A DNA stretch of 64,000 nucleotides from Pseudaminobacter soli (ex Zhang et al. 2022) (GTDB lineage Bacteria; Pseudomonadota; Alphaproteobacteria; Rhizobiales; Rhizobiaceae), in assembly GCF_014595955.1 (NCBI RefSeq), contig NZ_JABVCF010000006.1, forward strand, positions 186,001-250,000. The letters are read 5' to 3'. Both the position numbers and the translations under genes were made by a program. Each line of letters opens with the position of its first letter. Within the stretch, counting starts at the first letter, position 1. Below, in pieces: positions 11,366-19,606 of the stretch. The notes beneath the pieces are model-generated. The model had not been told where the DNA came from and did no database searches. It saw only the letters and a list, made by a program, of their open reading frames with translations.

Positions 11366-11469
11366 TTGCAGGTCGCCGCAAGCGGAGCGGCGACCTCTGA
11401 TGTCGCCTAACTAGCTTCTTCACAGGAAGCGGGAAGGCAGTCGCGGCAATCTTTCTGAGGTGCGAAGAG

Positions 11470-12834
11470 GTGTCTGGAACTACGACAATCCATGCCGAGA
11501 CCGCCCTGCTTCGCGATGGCTGGGCCTCGGACGTGCGAATCACCATGGCAGGCGGCGCGATCACGGTGGTTGAGCCGGGAAAGCCGGCCGCCCCAGGCGA
11601 CGAGCGCGCAGCGATCCTGCTGCCCTCCATGCCGAACGTCCATAGCCACGCCTTCCAGCGCGGCATGGCCGGCCTTGCCGAGACGCGCGGACCCGGCGAG
11701 GACACGTTCTGGAGTTGGCGCGAGATCATGTACCGGTTCGCGCTGATGATGACCCCGGAACAGGCCGAGGCCGTCGCCGCGCAGCTCTATATGGAGATGC
11801 TGGAGGCGGGTTTTGGCCGTATCGGCGAGTTCCACTACCTGCACCACGATCGCGACGGCAGCCATTATGACAATCTGGCGGAGATGGCGGACCGGATCGC
11901 TGCGGCGGCGGCCGAGACGGGAATCGCCCTCACCCTGCTGCCGGTCTTCTATGCCCATTCCACATTCGGCGGAGTTGAACCCAATCCGGGCCAGCGCCGC
12001 TTCATCACTGGCCTCGACACGTTCGAGCGGCTCCTGGACGCGAGCCGCGACAGCATCCGTAAGGCAGGCCTGTCCGACGCGGTCGTGGGTGTCGCGCCAC
12101 ACAGCCTTCGCGCGGTGACGCCGGACGAACTCGCCGCCGTGGTCGAAATGGGCGGGTCGGGGCCGATCCACATCCACGCGGCCGAGCAGCTTCGCGAGGT
12201 CGACGACTGCCTGGCAAGTCTGGGCAGCCGGCCGGTCGAATGGCTCCTCGCCAACGCGCCCGTAGGTGCGAACTGGTGCCTGATCCACGCGACCCACATG
12301 ACCGACGAGGAGACCGCTGCGCTCGCAAGAAGCGGCGCCGTCGCGGGGCTCTGCCCGGTGACCGAGGGAAGTCTCGGCGACGGGACCTTTCAGGGTCGCA
12401 GCTTCCTGGCGGCAGGCGGCCAGTTCGGGGTCGGCTCCGATTCCAACGTGCTGATCGGCGTGGGTGACGAACTCAGGCAACTCGAATACTCGCAGCGCCT
12501 GAAGCATAATCAGCGCAACGTACTCGCCAGCCCCGGGCAATCGAACGGCCGCACCATGTTCGACGCGGCCCTGGCAGGCGGCAGCCAGGCGCTGGGCGGC
12601 CAGGCGGCAGGGATCACTCTCGGGGGCGCGGCAAGTTTCGTGTCGCTCGATCCCTCACACCCGACGCTCGCCGGCAAGACAGGTGACGCCATCCTCGACG
12701 CCTGGATTTTTGCCCGGGCCGATGTCGATTGCGTGTGGGTCGGCGGGCGCAAACTGGTCGAGGGAGGCCGCCACGTGAAGCGGGACGCCATTGCCAAGCG
12801 CTTCCGCAATGTGATGAAGGTGCTGGCCGGTTGA
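11470..12834 (+). CDS. hutF: Formimidoylglutamate deiminase HutF
   Basis: The protein has 454 residues and a GTG start, with a GAGG-type ribosome site upstream. It hydrolyses N-formimino-L-glutamate to N-formyl-L-glutamate plus ammonia and so feeds HutG. The amidohydrolase metal site is visible as HxH in PNVHSHAFQRGMAG, with further ligands expected in HIHAAEQ and GVGSDSNV. It is transcribed divergently from hutIHGU, and its stop overlaps the hutC start by one base. Its presence defines the two-step conversion of formiminoglutamate to glutamate in this organism. Confidence 0.95.
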   Translation: MSGTTTIHAETALLRDGWASDVRITMAGGAITVVEPGKPAAPGDERAAILLPSMPNVHSHAFQRGMAGLAETRGPGEDTFWSWREIMYRFALMMTPEQAEAVAAQLYMEMLEAGFGRIGEFHYLHHDRDGSHYDNLAEMADRIAAAAAETGIALTLLPVFYAHSTFGGVEPNPGQRRFITGLDTFERLLDASRDSIRKAGLSDAVVGVAPHSLRAVTPDELAAVVEMGGSGPIHIHAAEQLREVDDCLASLGSRPVEWLLANAPVGANWCLIHATHMTDEETAALARSGAVAGLCPVTEGSLGDGTFQGRSFLAAGGQFGVGSDSNVLIGVGDELRQLEYSQRLKHNQRNVLASPGQSNGRTMFDAALAGGSQALGGQAAGITLGGAASFVSLDPSHPTLAGKTGDAILDAWIFARADVDCVWVGGRKLVEGGRHVKRDAIAKRFRNVMKVLAG

Positions 12835-13586
12835 TGGAAGCGACCGAGACCACGCCTTCGAAGCCCGCCGCGCCGCAAAGCGGCAAGGCGAACTCGCTGC
12901 ACGAGCGCATCGTGTCCGACATCACTGGGCGGATCGTTTCAGGAAGTTGGCAGCCCGGCCATCGCATCCCGTTCGAGCACGAACTTGCAGCCGAATACGA
13001 TTGCTCGCGCATGACCGTGAACAAGGCGCTGGCGCAGCTTGCCCGATCCGGAATGGTCGAGCGGCGCCGGCGCTCCGGCAGTTTCGTACGCCGGCCACAT
13101 TCGCAGGCGGCGGTTCTCCAGATCCACGACATCAGGTCCGAGGTCGAGGCGCTTGGCCTGCCATATCGGTACCAATTGCTCGCGCGGCAGGTCAGGCGCG
13201 CCAATGCTGATGACCGCGAGCGCCTCGGACTGGGTGCTTCACCGCGGGTCCTGGAGATCGCATCGCTCCATTTCGCGGGAGCACGGCCCTTCTGCGACGA
13301 GAATCGCCTGATCAATTTGGGCGCTGTGCCAGAAGCAGAAAACGAGGGCTTCGAAGGGAATGCTCCCGGCCCCTGGCTGGTCGCAAAAATCCCTTGGAGC
13401 GTCGCCGAGCATCGGATCCATGCAGCGGCCGCGGACGCGGCACTCGCGTCGGCATTGGACATCCGACCCGGAACGCCCTGCCTTGTGGTAGAGCGACAGA
13501 CCTGGAGCGCCGAGCAGCCGGTCACCCAGGCACGTTTCACTTATCCGGGAGATGGGCACGTGCTGGTGGCGCGGTTCACGCCCTGA
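12834..13586 (+). CDS. hutC: Histidine utilization repressor HutC (GntR family)
   Basis: The protein has 250 residues. An N-terminal GntR winged helix-turn-helix (about residues 20-85, with EHELAAEYDCSRMTVNKAL as recognition part) is joined to a C-terminal UTRA ligand-binding domain ending in QARFTYPGDGHVLVARF. HutC proteins repress hut genes and are released by urocanate. I chose the ATG at 12834 because it overlaps the hutF stop (TGATG) and gives the family length; an upstream in-frame start would run deep into hutF. Autoregulation through the palindrome near 11352 is inferred. Confidence 0.93.
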   Translation: MEATETTPSKPAAPQSGKANSLHERIVSDITGRIVSGSWQPGHRIPFEHELAAEYDCSRMTVNKALAQLARSGMVERRRRSGSFVRRPHSQAAVLQIHDIRSEVEALGLPYRYQLLARQVRRANADDRERLGLGASPRVLEIASLHFAGARPFCDENRLINLGAVPEAENEGFEGNAPGPWLVAKIPWSVAEHRIHAAAADAALASALDIRPGTPCLVVERQTWSAEQPVTQARFTYPGDGHVLVARFTP

Positions 13587-13611
13587 GGGAGGGTCGGTCC
13601 CGCACGCTCTC

Positions 13612-13653
13612 AAAAGAACGGGGCTCCGCGCCGAAACGCAGAGCCCCGCTTTC
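13612..13653. terminator. Bidirectional terminator between hutC and the RidA-family gene
   Basis: The 8-bp stem CGGGGCTC / GAGCCCCG (13619-13626 and 13641-13648) has a 14-base loop. It is preceded by an A-rich run and followed by CTTTC. It sits between two convergent genes, so it can stop both transcripts. Confidence 0.7.
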
Positions 13654-13669
13654 AATCGAATTGTCGATC

Positions 13670-14014
13670 TCAGATCGCGGCGGTGATGATGATCTCGACC
13701 TTGTAGTCCGGCGTGGCGAGCTTGGCTTCGCCGGTGGCGCGGGCGGGCGTGTGCCCCTGCGGCACCCAGGCGTCCCAGACCGCATTCATCTCCTGGAAGG
13801 TCGACATGTCCGCAAGCCAGATGATCGCCTGCAGGATCTTGGTCTTGTCGCTTCCGGCCTTCGCGAGCGCTTCGTCGATGGTCGCCAAGATCGCCTTGGT
13901 CTGCGAGGTGACGCTTTCGCCCGGCGCCCCGACCTGGCCGGCCAGATAGACGGTGTTGCCGTGGATGACGATGTCGCTCATGCGCGGGCCGACATCGATT
14001 CTGCGGATGGTCAT
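13670..14014 (-). CDS. RidA-family (YER057c/UK114) protein
   Basis: The protein has 114 residues, typical for the Rid family. Rid proteins hydrolyse reactive enamine/imine intermediates released by pyridoxal- or FAD-dependent amino-acid enzymes. Conserved stretches are VYLAGQVG, QTKAILATIDEALAKAG and the C-terminal PDYKVEIIITA. The catalytic Arg typical of true RidA is not obvious at the C-terminal position, so it may be one of the Rid2-7 subgroups. A strong AAGGAG site precedes the start. It lies 33 bases downstream of an FAD oxidase-like gene on the same strand, which suggests it disposes of that enzyme's imine product. Confidence 0.85.
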   Translation of the reverse strand: MTIRRIDVGPRMSDIVIHGNTVYLAGQVGAPGESVTSQTKAILATIDEALAKAGSDKTKILQAIIWLADMSTFQEMNAVWDAWVPQGHTPARATGEAKLATPDYKVEIIITAAI

Positions 14015-14047
14015 GTCTACTCCTTGCTTGTGAAAACAATCCGAGCG

Positions 14048-15163
14048 CTAGGCACGGAAGCGGTTGGGTGAAAGAGCCGGGACGATTGCCCCCAGCTCGG
14101 CCGATGGTTCTGCTTGCCTTATCAACTGACCGGCAAGCAGTGACAAGGCCGGCGAGGTCTGGATGCCATAGCCGCCCTGCCCCGCCAGCCAGAAGAAGCC
14201 CTCTGCCGTGCGGTCGAAACCGGCGACCGGCGTGTGATCAGGTGCGAAGGTCCGCAATCCTGCCCAACTCCGCTCGAGATGCGTCACCTCGTAGTTGACC
14301 AACTGCTGGAACCGGTCCAGCCCCTCGGCAAGCACCATATCGTCCGGATAGGCATCGTGCGGGTCGACCGGATCCTCGTCGGCCGGCGACACGAACAGCC
14401 GTCCGCCATCCGGCTTGGCGTACCAGCGCTCCCGTGCGTCATTGAACGATGGCCAGCGGCGGATGTCGTATCCGGCCGGCCCCGGCAGCACGGCCATTGA
14501 ACGGCGCAGTGGCTGTAGGCCAATGGGTTCCAATCCGCACGCCTTGGCGACGATGTCCCCCCATGCGCCGGCGGCGTTGACGACGATATTCGCAAAGACC
14601 TCTCCCTGGCTCGTCTTGATTAGCCATTGGCCGTCCCGACGTTCGCCCGAAATCACCTCGCATTGCGTGTACAGAACCGCGCCGCCCTGCTTCGCGGCCT
14701 TGAGCCAGCCTTGGTGGAGGGCAGCGACGTCGATGTCATGCGCGTCCTCCTCGAAGGAAGCCTCGACGATCCCGTCGCGACGCAGGATGGGCACCATCGC
14801 AAGCGCCTCGTCGACCGAAATCTCCTGTATGCCTTCCGACTCCGCCAGCAACTCACGGTGCGCCCCGACACCGTCCGGATCGGCGACGTAGAGCAGGCCC
14901 CGATCGGTCAACAGCGGATGCGGAAAGAGGTCCGATGCGGCACCGTGGAACAGCGGCCCGCTCGCACGGTTGAGCGCCCGGATAACCCCATTTCCGTAGT
15001 TGGGGATGAAGAGCGCGGCAGAGCGACCGGTGGAGTGGTGCCCCGGCCGGTCCTCGCGCTCAATCATCACCACGCGAAAATCCCGGGCAAGCTCCGCGGC
15101 CACGCCGGCCCCGGCAATCCCAGCGCCGATGACGGCTACGTCTGCAACGATCCGATCTGCCAT
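14048..15163 (-). CDS. FAD-dependent oxidoreductase, DAO (amino-acid oxidase/dehydrogenase) family
   Basis: The protein has 371 residues from the ATG at 15163, preceded by AAGGGG at good spacing; the longer frame upstream lacks family features. The N-terminus shows the FAD-binding DVAVIGAGIAGAGVAAELA motif, followed by the GRSAALFIPNYG segment, and the C-terminus has the FFWLAGQGGYGIQTSPAL motif of the DAO fold. Relatives include glycine/D-amino acid oxidases and D-amino-acid dehydrogenases. The substrate cannot be read from sequence. The RidA-type gene directly downstream supports an imine-producing amino-acid oxidation. Confidence 0.85.
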   Translation of the reverse strand: MADRIVADVAVIGAGIAGAGVAAELARDFRVVMIEREDRPGHHSTGRSAALFIPNYGNGVIRALNRASGPLFHGAASDLFPHPLLTDRGLLYVADPDGVGAHRELLAESEGIQEISVDEALAMVPILRRDGIVEASFEEDAHDIDVAALHQGWLKAAKQGGAVLYTQCEVISGERRDGQWLIKTSQGEVFANIVVNAAGAWGDIVAKACGLEPIGLQPLRRSMAVLPGPAGYDIRRWPSFNDARERWYAKPDGGRLFVSPADEDPVDPHDAYPDDMVLAEGLDRFQQLVNYEVTHLERSWAGLRTFAPDHTPVAGFDRTAEGFFWLAGQGGYGIQTSPALSLLAGQLIRQAEPSAELGAIVPALSPNRFRA

Positions 15164-15321
15164 TGGCGTCCCCTTGACTGCACCGCGACTAGCGCCCGTT
15201 GCCTCGATAGGCAACAGCCAGAGCGATGATCCGGCTTCGGCCAACGCGTTGGGGGTCGGCGCCAAGGGGCCGGCCGGTTCCCGTCACATGAATTTGGCTC
15301 CGCGATCACGAGCGAATGCTG

Positions 15322-15762
15322 TTAGGTGAGCGATGCCCCAAGAAAACTCAGGATCGCCGCGAAGCCAAGTCCAGTCCGCACGGCATGGAGAGAGCCCCAT
15401 CGCTCGATCATCGCACGGATCTCCGGGCCTGCCGCTGTGGGTTCGGTGGTCATGAGATTGTTGTTGACCGGCATGATCGCAAGCAGCGTGAATGGCCAGT
15501 TGGCGATCATGAGCGATGCACCGAGAAGCCAGCCTGCATGACCGTCCTGCCACCATGCGACCAGCCCAAGCAGGCACCCTGCCACTGCCAGTGGCGCCTG
15601 CATGGCAAAGCCGTGCTTGTAGGCCGGCTTCCATTCAGTCAGTAGGGCGCCGTCGTCCAGTTCAAGACGGGCAGGCTGCTCGGCGACATTGATGTACAAG
15701 GCCGCGCCGAAGAACACGGCGGCGGCTATAAGGGCAAGTTGTCCGCTCAGCATCTCAGACAC
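15322..15762 (-). CDS. DUF1772 (anthrone-oxygenase-like) membrane protein
   Basis: The protein has 146 residues with four predicted hydrophobic segments. It carries the family features EQPARLELD after the first segment, WKPAYKHGFAMQAPLA, and NWPFTLLAIMPVNNNLM, which contains the conserved PxNNxL pattern. DUF1772 members are small integral membrane proteins of mostly unknown function; some fungal relatives act as anthrone oxygenases. It stands alone, with no operon partner on either side. Confidence 0.8.
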   Translation of the reverse strand: MSEMLSGQLALIAAAVFFGAALYINVAEQPARLELDDGALLTEWKPAYKHGFAMQAPLAVAGCLLGLVAWWQDGHAGWLLGASLMIANWPFTLLAIMPVNNNLMTTEPTAAGPEIRAMIERWGSLHAVRTGLGFAAILSFLGASLT

Positions 15763-15847
15763 CTAGGCACGAGCAAGTACGCAGCTTAAGCGTGACAGTC
15801 CGTGTGAGACAACCGCCCGAGGGTCGCCGAAGGTCGCAATCCGCCGA

Positions 15848-15876
15848 TTGACAAATGTAATAACATAACATAGCGA
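15848..15876 (+). promoter_or_regulatory. Promoter with Zur-like box ahead of the zinc transporter operon
   Basis: A consensus -35 TTGACA lies at 15848-15853. Directly after it, TGTAAT-AAC-ATAACA (15856-15870) is an almost perfect inverted repeat resembling the alphaproteobacterial Zur box of the GTTATAatATAAC type. A -10 would fall near 15871-15876 and is weak. A repressor bound here would cover the -10/-35 spacer, which fits zinc-dependent repression of the downstream aztABC-like genes. Confidence 0.65.
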
Positions 15877-15904
15877 CGGTGCTGCATCACCGACCCGTCA
15901 GCCC

Positions 15905-16747
15905 ATGTCCGAAGCCGCCGTCACCTTCCGCGACCTTACGCTCGGCTACAGCAGCCATCCCGCCGTGCACCATCTCAGCGGGGAGGTGCGGCGCGGGTCG
16001 TTGACAGCGGTCGTCGGCCAGAACGGCTCGGGGAAATCGACGCTGCTCAAGGGCATCGTCGGCGTGCTCAAGCCGATGGCCGGCACCTGCCAGGTCGCCA
16101 GCAATTCTCGCATCGCCTACCTGCCGCAGCAATCGGAACTCGATCGTAGCTTCCCTGCCCGCGTCGTCGACCTCGTCTCCATGGGGCTCTGGCCGAAGCG
16201 CGGGCTTCTCGGCCGATATCGCGGCGAGGATCGCGATGCGGTCGCCAGTGCCCTGGGCACGGTCGGGCTTAGCGGGTTCGAGAAGCGGTCGATCGACACG
16301 CTTTCCGGCGGGCAGTTGCAGCGAGCCCTGTTCGCGCGCGTCCTCGTCCAGAATGCCGACATCATCCTGCTGGACGAACCGTTTAACGCGGTCGACTCGA
16401 ACACGGTGGGCGACCTGCTCGGCGTGATCAAGCGCTGGCACAGCCAGCAACTGACTGTAATGGTGGTGGCGCACGACCTGGATCTCGTACGCAGCCATTT
16501 TCCCGAGACGCTGCTTCTTGCCCGACGCCCCGTCGCCTGGGGCCCGACGGCGGAGGCGCTCAGTTCCGAGAACCTCAAGAAGGCTCGCCGTTTTGACGAA
16601 GCCTGGCACGACGACGCGCCGTGGTGTGAGCCGGCCGGGCATGGCGGCCACGTTGATCACGGGCATGGCCATCATGCTCATGGCCTAAACCATAGCAAAG
16701 CGGGCTCCGCAGGCGAGCCCGAGCGAAGCCCGATCCAGGCGGCCTGA
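15905..16747 (+). CDS. aztA: Zinc ABC transporter ATP-binding protein (AztA/ZnuC type)
   Basis: The protein has 280 residues. Walker A is GQNGSGKS (38-45), the ABC signature is LSGGQLQRAL, and Walker B is IILLDEP followed by a switch His in VVAHDLD. It energises high-affinity uptake of zinc (or manganese) with the permease two bases downstream and the binding protein after it. The C-terminus carries a His-rich tail (HGGHVDHGHGHHAHGLNH) unlike ordinary ABC ATPases but known from ZnuC-type proteins, perhaps a metal sensor or buffer. The Zur-like box upstream supports zinc rather than manganese as the substrate. Confidence 0.88.
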   Translation: MSEAAVTFRDLTLGYSSHPAVHHLSGEVRRGSLTAVVGQNGSGKSTLLKGIVGVLKPMAGTCQVASNSRIAYLPQQSELDRSFPARVVDLVSMGLWPKRGLLGRYRGEDRDAVASALGTVGLSGFEKRSIDTLSGGQLQRALFARVLVQNADIILLDEPFNAVDSNTVGDLLGVIKRWHSQQLTVMVVAHDLDLVRSHFPETLLLARRPVAWGPTAEALSSENLKKARRFDEAWHDDAPWCEPAGHGGHVDHGHGHHAHGLNHSKAGSAGEPERSPIQAA

Positions 16748-16749
16748 TC

Positions 16750-17619
16750 ATGTACGATTTCCTTGTCGCCCCGTTCGTCGAGTTCGGCTTCATGCAGCGC
16801 GCGTTGGCCGGCTCGCTCCTGCTTTCGCTCTCGGCCTGCCCTGTCGGCGTCTTCCTGATGCTGCGGCGGATGAGCCTCACGGGCGATGCGATGTCGCACG
16901 CGATCCTGCCAGGAGCAGCCGCCGGCTTCCTCCTCTACGGTTTGCAGATCGTGCCGATGACGATCGGCGGACTGGTCGCCGGAGCGATAGTCGCGGTGGG
17001 CGCGGGTGCGGTGTCACGCTTCACGCTGCAAAAGGAGGATGCTTCGCTGGCGGCCTTCTATCTCATCTCGCTGGCGCTCGGCGTGATGATGGTGTCGCTG
17101 CGCGGCTCGAGCGTCGACCTCATGCACGTACTGTTCGGGACCGTGCTGGCGCTGGACGATGCGGCACTGTGGCTGATCGCCGGCATTGCCGTCGTTACGC
17201 TCGCCAGCCTCGCCGTGTTCTGGCGGGCGCTGGTGGCAGAGTGCCTGGATCCCCTGTTCCTGCGCTCCGTGAGCCGACTGGGCCCGCTGGTCCACTTTCT
17301 CTTCCTCGGCCTCGTGGTGCTCAACCTGGTCGGCGGGTTCCAGGCGCTGGGAACGCTGCTATCCGTCGGCCTCATGATGCTACCCGCGGCGGCGGCGCGT
17401 TTCTGGACCAGCCGGGTCGTGACCATGGCCGCGCTGGCCGTGGTCATCGGGATCGTGTCGTGCCTGGCGGGGCTGCTTGTCTCCTATCACGCCGCCCTCC
17501 CATCTGGACCGGCCGTCGTGCTCATCGCCGGAGCCATCTACCTGGTCTCGGCGCTGGTGGGCACGCGGGGCGCACTGCTCGCGCGCGTCAGCCATCCCCA
17601 TCGCCATCGTACCGCCTGA
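16750..17619 (+). CDS. aztB: Zinc ABC transporter permease (AztB/ZnuB type)
   Basis: The protein has 289 residues and about eight hydrophobic segments, and belongs to the ABC-3 family of metal-ion permeases. Typical sequences are RRMSLTGDAMSHAILPGAAAGFLLYG, which includes the conserved coupling region, and VGLMMLPAAAARFW near the C-terminus. It forms the membrane channel for the ATPase encoded two bases upstream and receives metal from the binding protein 15 bases downstream. The end has a short His-rich tail (HPHRHR). Confidence 0.9.
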   Translation: MYDFLVAPFVEFGFMQRALAGSLLLSLSACPVGVFLMLRRMSLTGDAMSHAILPGAAAGFLLYGLQIVPMTIGGLVAGAIVAVGAGAVSRFTLQKEDASLAAFYLISLALGVMMVSLRGSSVDLMHVLFGTVLALDDAALWLIAGIAVVTLASLAVFWRALVAECLDPLFLRSVSRLGPLVHFLFLGLVVLNLVGGFQALGTLLSVGLMMLPAAAARFWTSRVVTMAALAVVIGIVSCLAGLLVSYHAALPSGPAVVLIAGAIYLVSALVGTRGALLARVSHPHRHRTA

Positions 17620-17634
17620 GCCGAGTTTTCCGAG

Positions 17635-18588
17635 ATGATCTCACAATTGCGCCTTGCCGCCTCTTTCGGTCTCGCGTTGGTCCTCGGTTCCTCCCTGCCG
17701 GCAGCGGCGGACGGCAAGCTGAAGGTGGTCGCAAGCTTCTCGATCATCGGCGACTTCGCCCGAAATGTCGGCGGCGACCGCATCAAGCTCACGACGCTGG
17801 TCGGACCGGATGGCGACGCCCATGTGTTCGCACCGAAGCCGGCGGACGCAGCTCTGATGGCGAATGCCGATGTCGTTCTCGTCAACGGCCTACATTTCGA
17901 GGGCTTTCTCACCCGCCTGGTGAAAACCAGCGCGACCAAGGCTGCGGTCGTCGAATTGTCAAAGGGGATACAGCCTCTCCAGATGGCCGAAGACCGCGAG
18001 CACGACCACACGGCGGAGGAGCATTCCGAGCGACACGATCACTCGCATGAGGCGAAAGATGTCGATCCGCATGCATTCCAGTCGATCGCCAATGCGCGGA
18101 TCTATGTGAAGAACATCGCCGATGCGTTCTGCGCAGCGGACGCCGCTGGCTGCCAGACCTACCGCGCCAACGCCGCCCTCTACGATGCGAAACTCGCCGA
18201 GACGGACGCAGCCGTTCGCGCCGAGATGGCCGCCATCCCCGAGGACAAGCGGGTGGTCATCGCCTCTCACGACGCCTTCGGCTATTTCTCGCGCGATTAT
18301 GGGATCGTCTTCCGCGCACCGGCGGGCGCTTCGACGGAAGCCGACGCATCCGCATCGGACGTCGCCGCGCTCATTCGGCAGGTGCGCGAGGAGAAGGCAT
18401 CTGCCATCTTTGTCGAAAACATCACCGATCGTCGCCTGGTCGAGCAGATTTCGCGCGAAACGGGCCTGCCTGTGGGCGGCACCCTCTATTCCGACGCGCT
18501 GTCGGCGCCCGATGGTCCCGCCGCGACCTACATCGACCTGATGATGCACAATGCCCGCACGATCAGGGCCGCCATCATCGGCGAATAA
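17635..18588 (+). CDS. aztC: Periplasmic zinc-binding protein of the ABC transporter (AztC/ZnuA type)
   Basis: The protein has 317 residues with a clear signal peptide (hydrophobic core to about residue 22, cleavage near AAADG). It belongs to the cluster A-I (ZnuA/TroA) metal-binding proteins. Expected ligand regions are visible: His in GDAHVFAPKPAD, a His after a charged loop in DVDPHAFQS, His in VVIASHDAFGYF, and the acidic C-terminal site GTLYSDAL. The loop between the first two contains a His/Glu-rich stretch (EDREHDHTAEEHSERHDHSH), typical of zinc-specific members. Confidence 0.9.
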   Translation: MISQLRLAASFGLALVLGSSLPAAADGKLKVVASFSIIGDFARNVGGDRIKLTTLVGPDGDAHVFAPKPADAALMANADVVLVNGLHFEGFLTRLVKTSATKAAVVELSKGIQPLQMAEDREHDHTAEEHSERHDHSHEAKDVDPHAFQSIANARIYVKNIADAFCAADAAGCQTYRANAALYDAKLAETDAAVRAEMAAIPEDKRVVIASHDAFGYFSRDYGIVFRAPAGASTEADASASDVAALIRQVREEKASAIFVENITDRRLVEQISRETGLPVGGTLYSDALSAPDGPAATYIDLMMHNARTIRAAIIGE

Positions 18589-18653
18589 GGCGACGGTTGC
18601 AGACGTCCGCGTCGAGTGGCATGACAGCACCAACCAAATCTGGAGCGACGGAC

Positions 18654-18992
18654 ATGGACATTCGGCAGATCACGGACGACTACGCAGTCTCGGGCCAGAT
18701 CGCGCCGGACGACATTCCGGCGATCAAGGCGGCCGGCTACAAGAGCATCATCTCCCATCGGCCAGACAACGAGCAGCCCGGACAGCCTACCGCCGCCGAG
18801 ATCGGCCGTGCCTCGCAGGCAGCGGGTCTGGTGTTCCGGCATGTACCGGTCGTCAGCGGGCAGATGACCCAGGACGACGTGGAGAAGATGGCGGAAGCCC
18901 TTGCCGAGGTCCCAGGGCCGGTCTTCGGCTATTGCCGCTCGGGAACACGCTCGACGAACATTTTCATGGCCGCGAAGCAGGGGGAAGGCTGA
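18654..18992 (+). CDS. DUF442 / TIGR01244-family sulfur-transferase or phosphatase-like protein
   Basis: The protein has 112 residues from the ATG at 18654, preceded by GGAG at eight-base spacing; the TTG 57 bases upstream is unlikely. The fold is that of dual-specificity phosphatases, with the signature YCRSGTRSTN holding the putative catalytic Cys. Members, sometimes fused to metallo-beta-lactamase domains as in Blh proteins, are linked to sulfide or persulfide metabolism. Its position 65 bases after the zinc-binding protein suggests co-transcription, but a role in zinc uptake is not established. Confidence 0.8.
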   Translation: MDIRQITDDYAVSGQIAPDDIPAIKAAGYKSIISHRPDNEQPGQPTAAEIGRASQAAGLVFRHVPVVSGQMTQDDVEKMAEALAEVPGPVFGYCRSGTRSTNIFMAAKQGEG

Positions 18993-19016
18993 ACCAAGCG
19001 CCTTCGGGAGAGGGCC

Positions 19017-19484
19017 TCACAGCGGCAACGCGCCTGTTTCCTTCAACGTATCGAGCACGATCGCGGTCTTCACGTGCTGCACGGATTCGTGCGGCAGAAG
19101 CTCGTCGTTGACGAAGTGCGACAGCGCCTTCAGGTCGGGCGTGACCACTTTCAGGAAATAGTCCATCTCCCCGGTTAGCGCATGCGCCTCCTGCACCTCC
19201 GGCAGGCGCGCTACCAACTGCGCAAACCGCTTGGCGTTGTCGCGGTTGTGGGTCGCCAGCGTCACGAAGACCACGCTGACCAGCGAGAAACCGAGCCGGT
19301 CGCGGTCCAGCGTCGCGCGATAGCCGGCAATGTAACCCTCCTCCTCGAGCCGTTGGCGCCGGCGCGAGCACTGTGACGGCGACAGGTTCACCCGCTCCGA
19401 CAGATCGTTGTTGGTGAGCCGCGCATCCGCCTGCAACAACGCCAGGATCTTGCGGTCAAAGCTGTCCAACTGTTCAAGGCCCAT
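19017..19484 (-). CDS. Lrp/AsnC-family transcriptional regulator
   Basis: The protein has 155 residues from the ATG at 19484. The N-terminal helix-turn-helix (LDSFDRKILALLQADARLT, NLSPSQCSRRRQRLEEEGYI) is followed by the RAM ligand-binding domain with VQEAHALTGEMDYFLKVV. Members sense amino acids or aromatic metabolites. It is divergent from hppD, which suggests it controls tyrosine/phenylalanine catabolism; the sequence does not show whether it activates or represses. A palindrome lies just upstream of its start. Longer in-frame starts would run through that site. Confidence 0.88.
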   Translation of the reverse strand: MGLEQLDSFDRKILALLQADARLTNNDLSERVNLSPSQCSRRRQRLEEEGYIAGYRATLDRDRLGFSLVSVVFVTLATHNRDNAKRFAQLVARLPEVQEAHALTGEMDYFLKVVTPDLKALSHFVNDELLPHESVQHVKTAIVLDTLKETGALPL

Positions 19485-19501
19485 GCTTGGCGGCTCCCTG
19501 A

Positions 19502-19516
19502 TGCACGTTCCGTGCA
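19502..19516. promoter_or_regulatory. Palindrome between lrp and hppD
   Basis: TGCACG-TTC-CGTGCA is a perfect 6-bp inverted repeat, 18 bases upstream of the Lrp-type regulator start and 90 bases upstream of hppD. It is a good candidate operator for the adjacent regulator. The family binds 15-bp degenerate palindromes, consistent with the size here. Confidence 0.5.
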
Positions 19517-19606
19517 AGCAAGTACCTTCCGGGGGCTGGAACGCAAGCACCATGCGCGCGTTGGTCGGTATCATCTCGAGCAATTCGCAAAGCACGAGGA
19601 TGCGCC

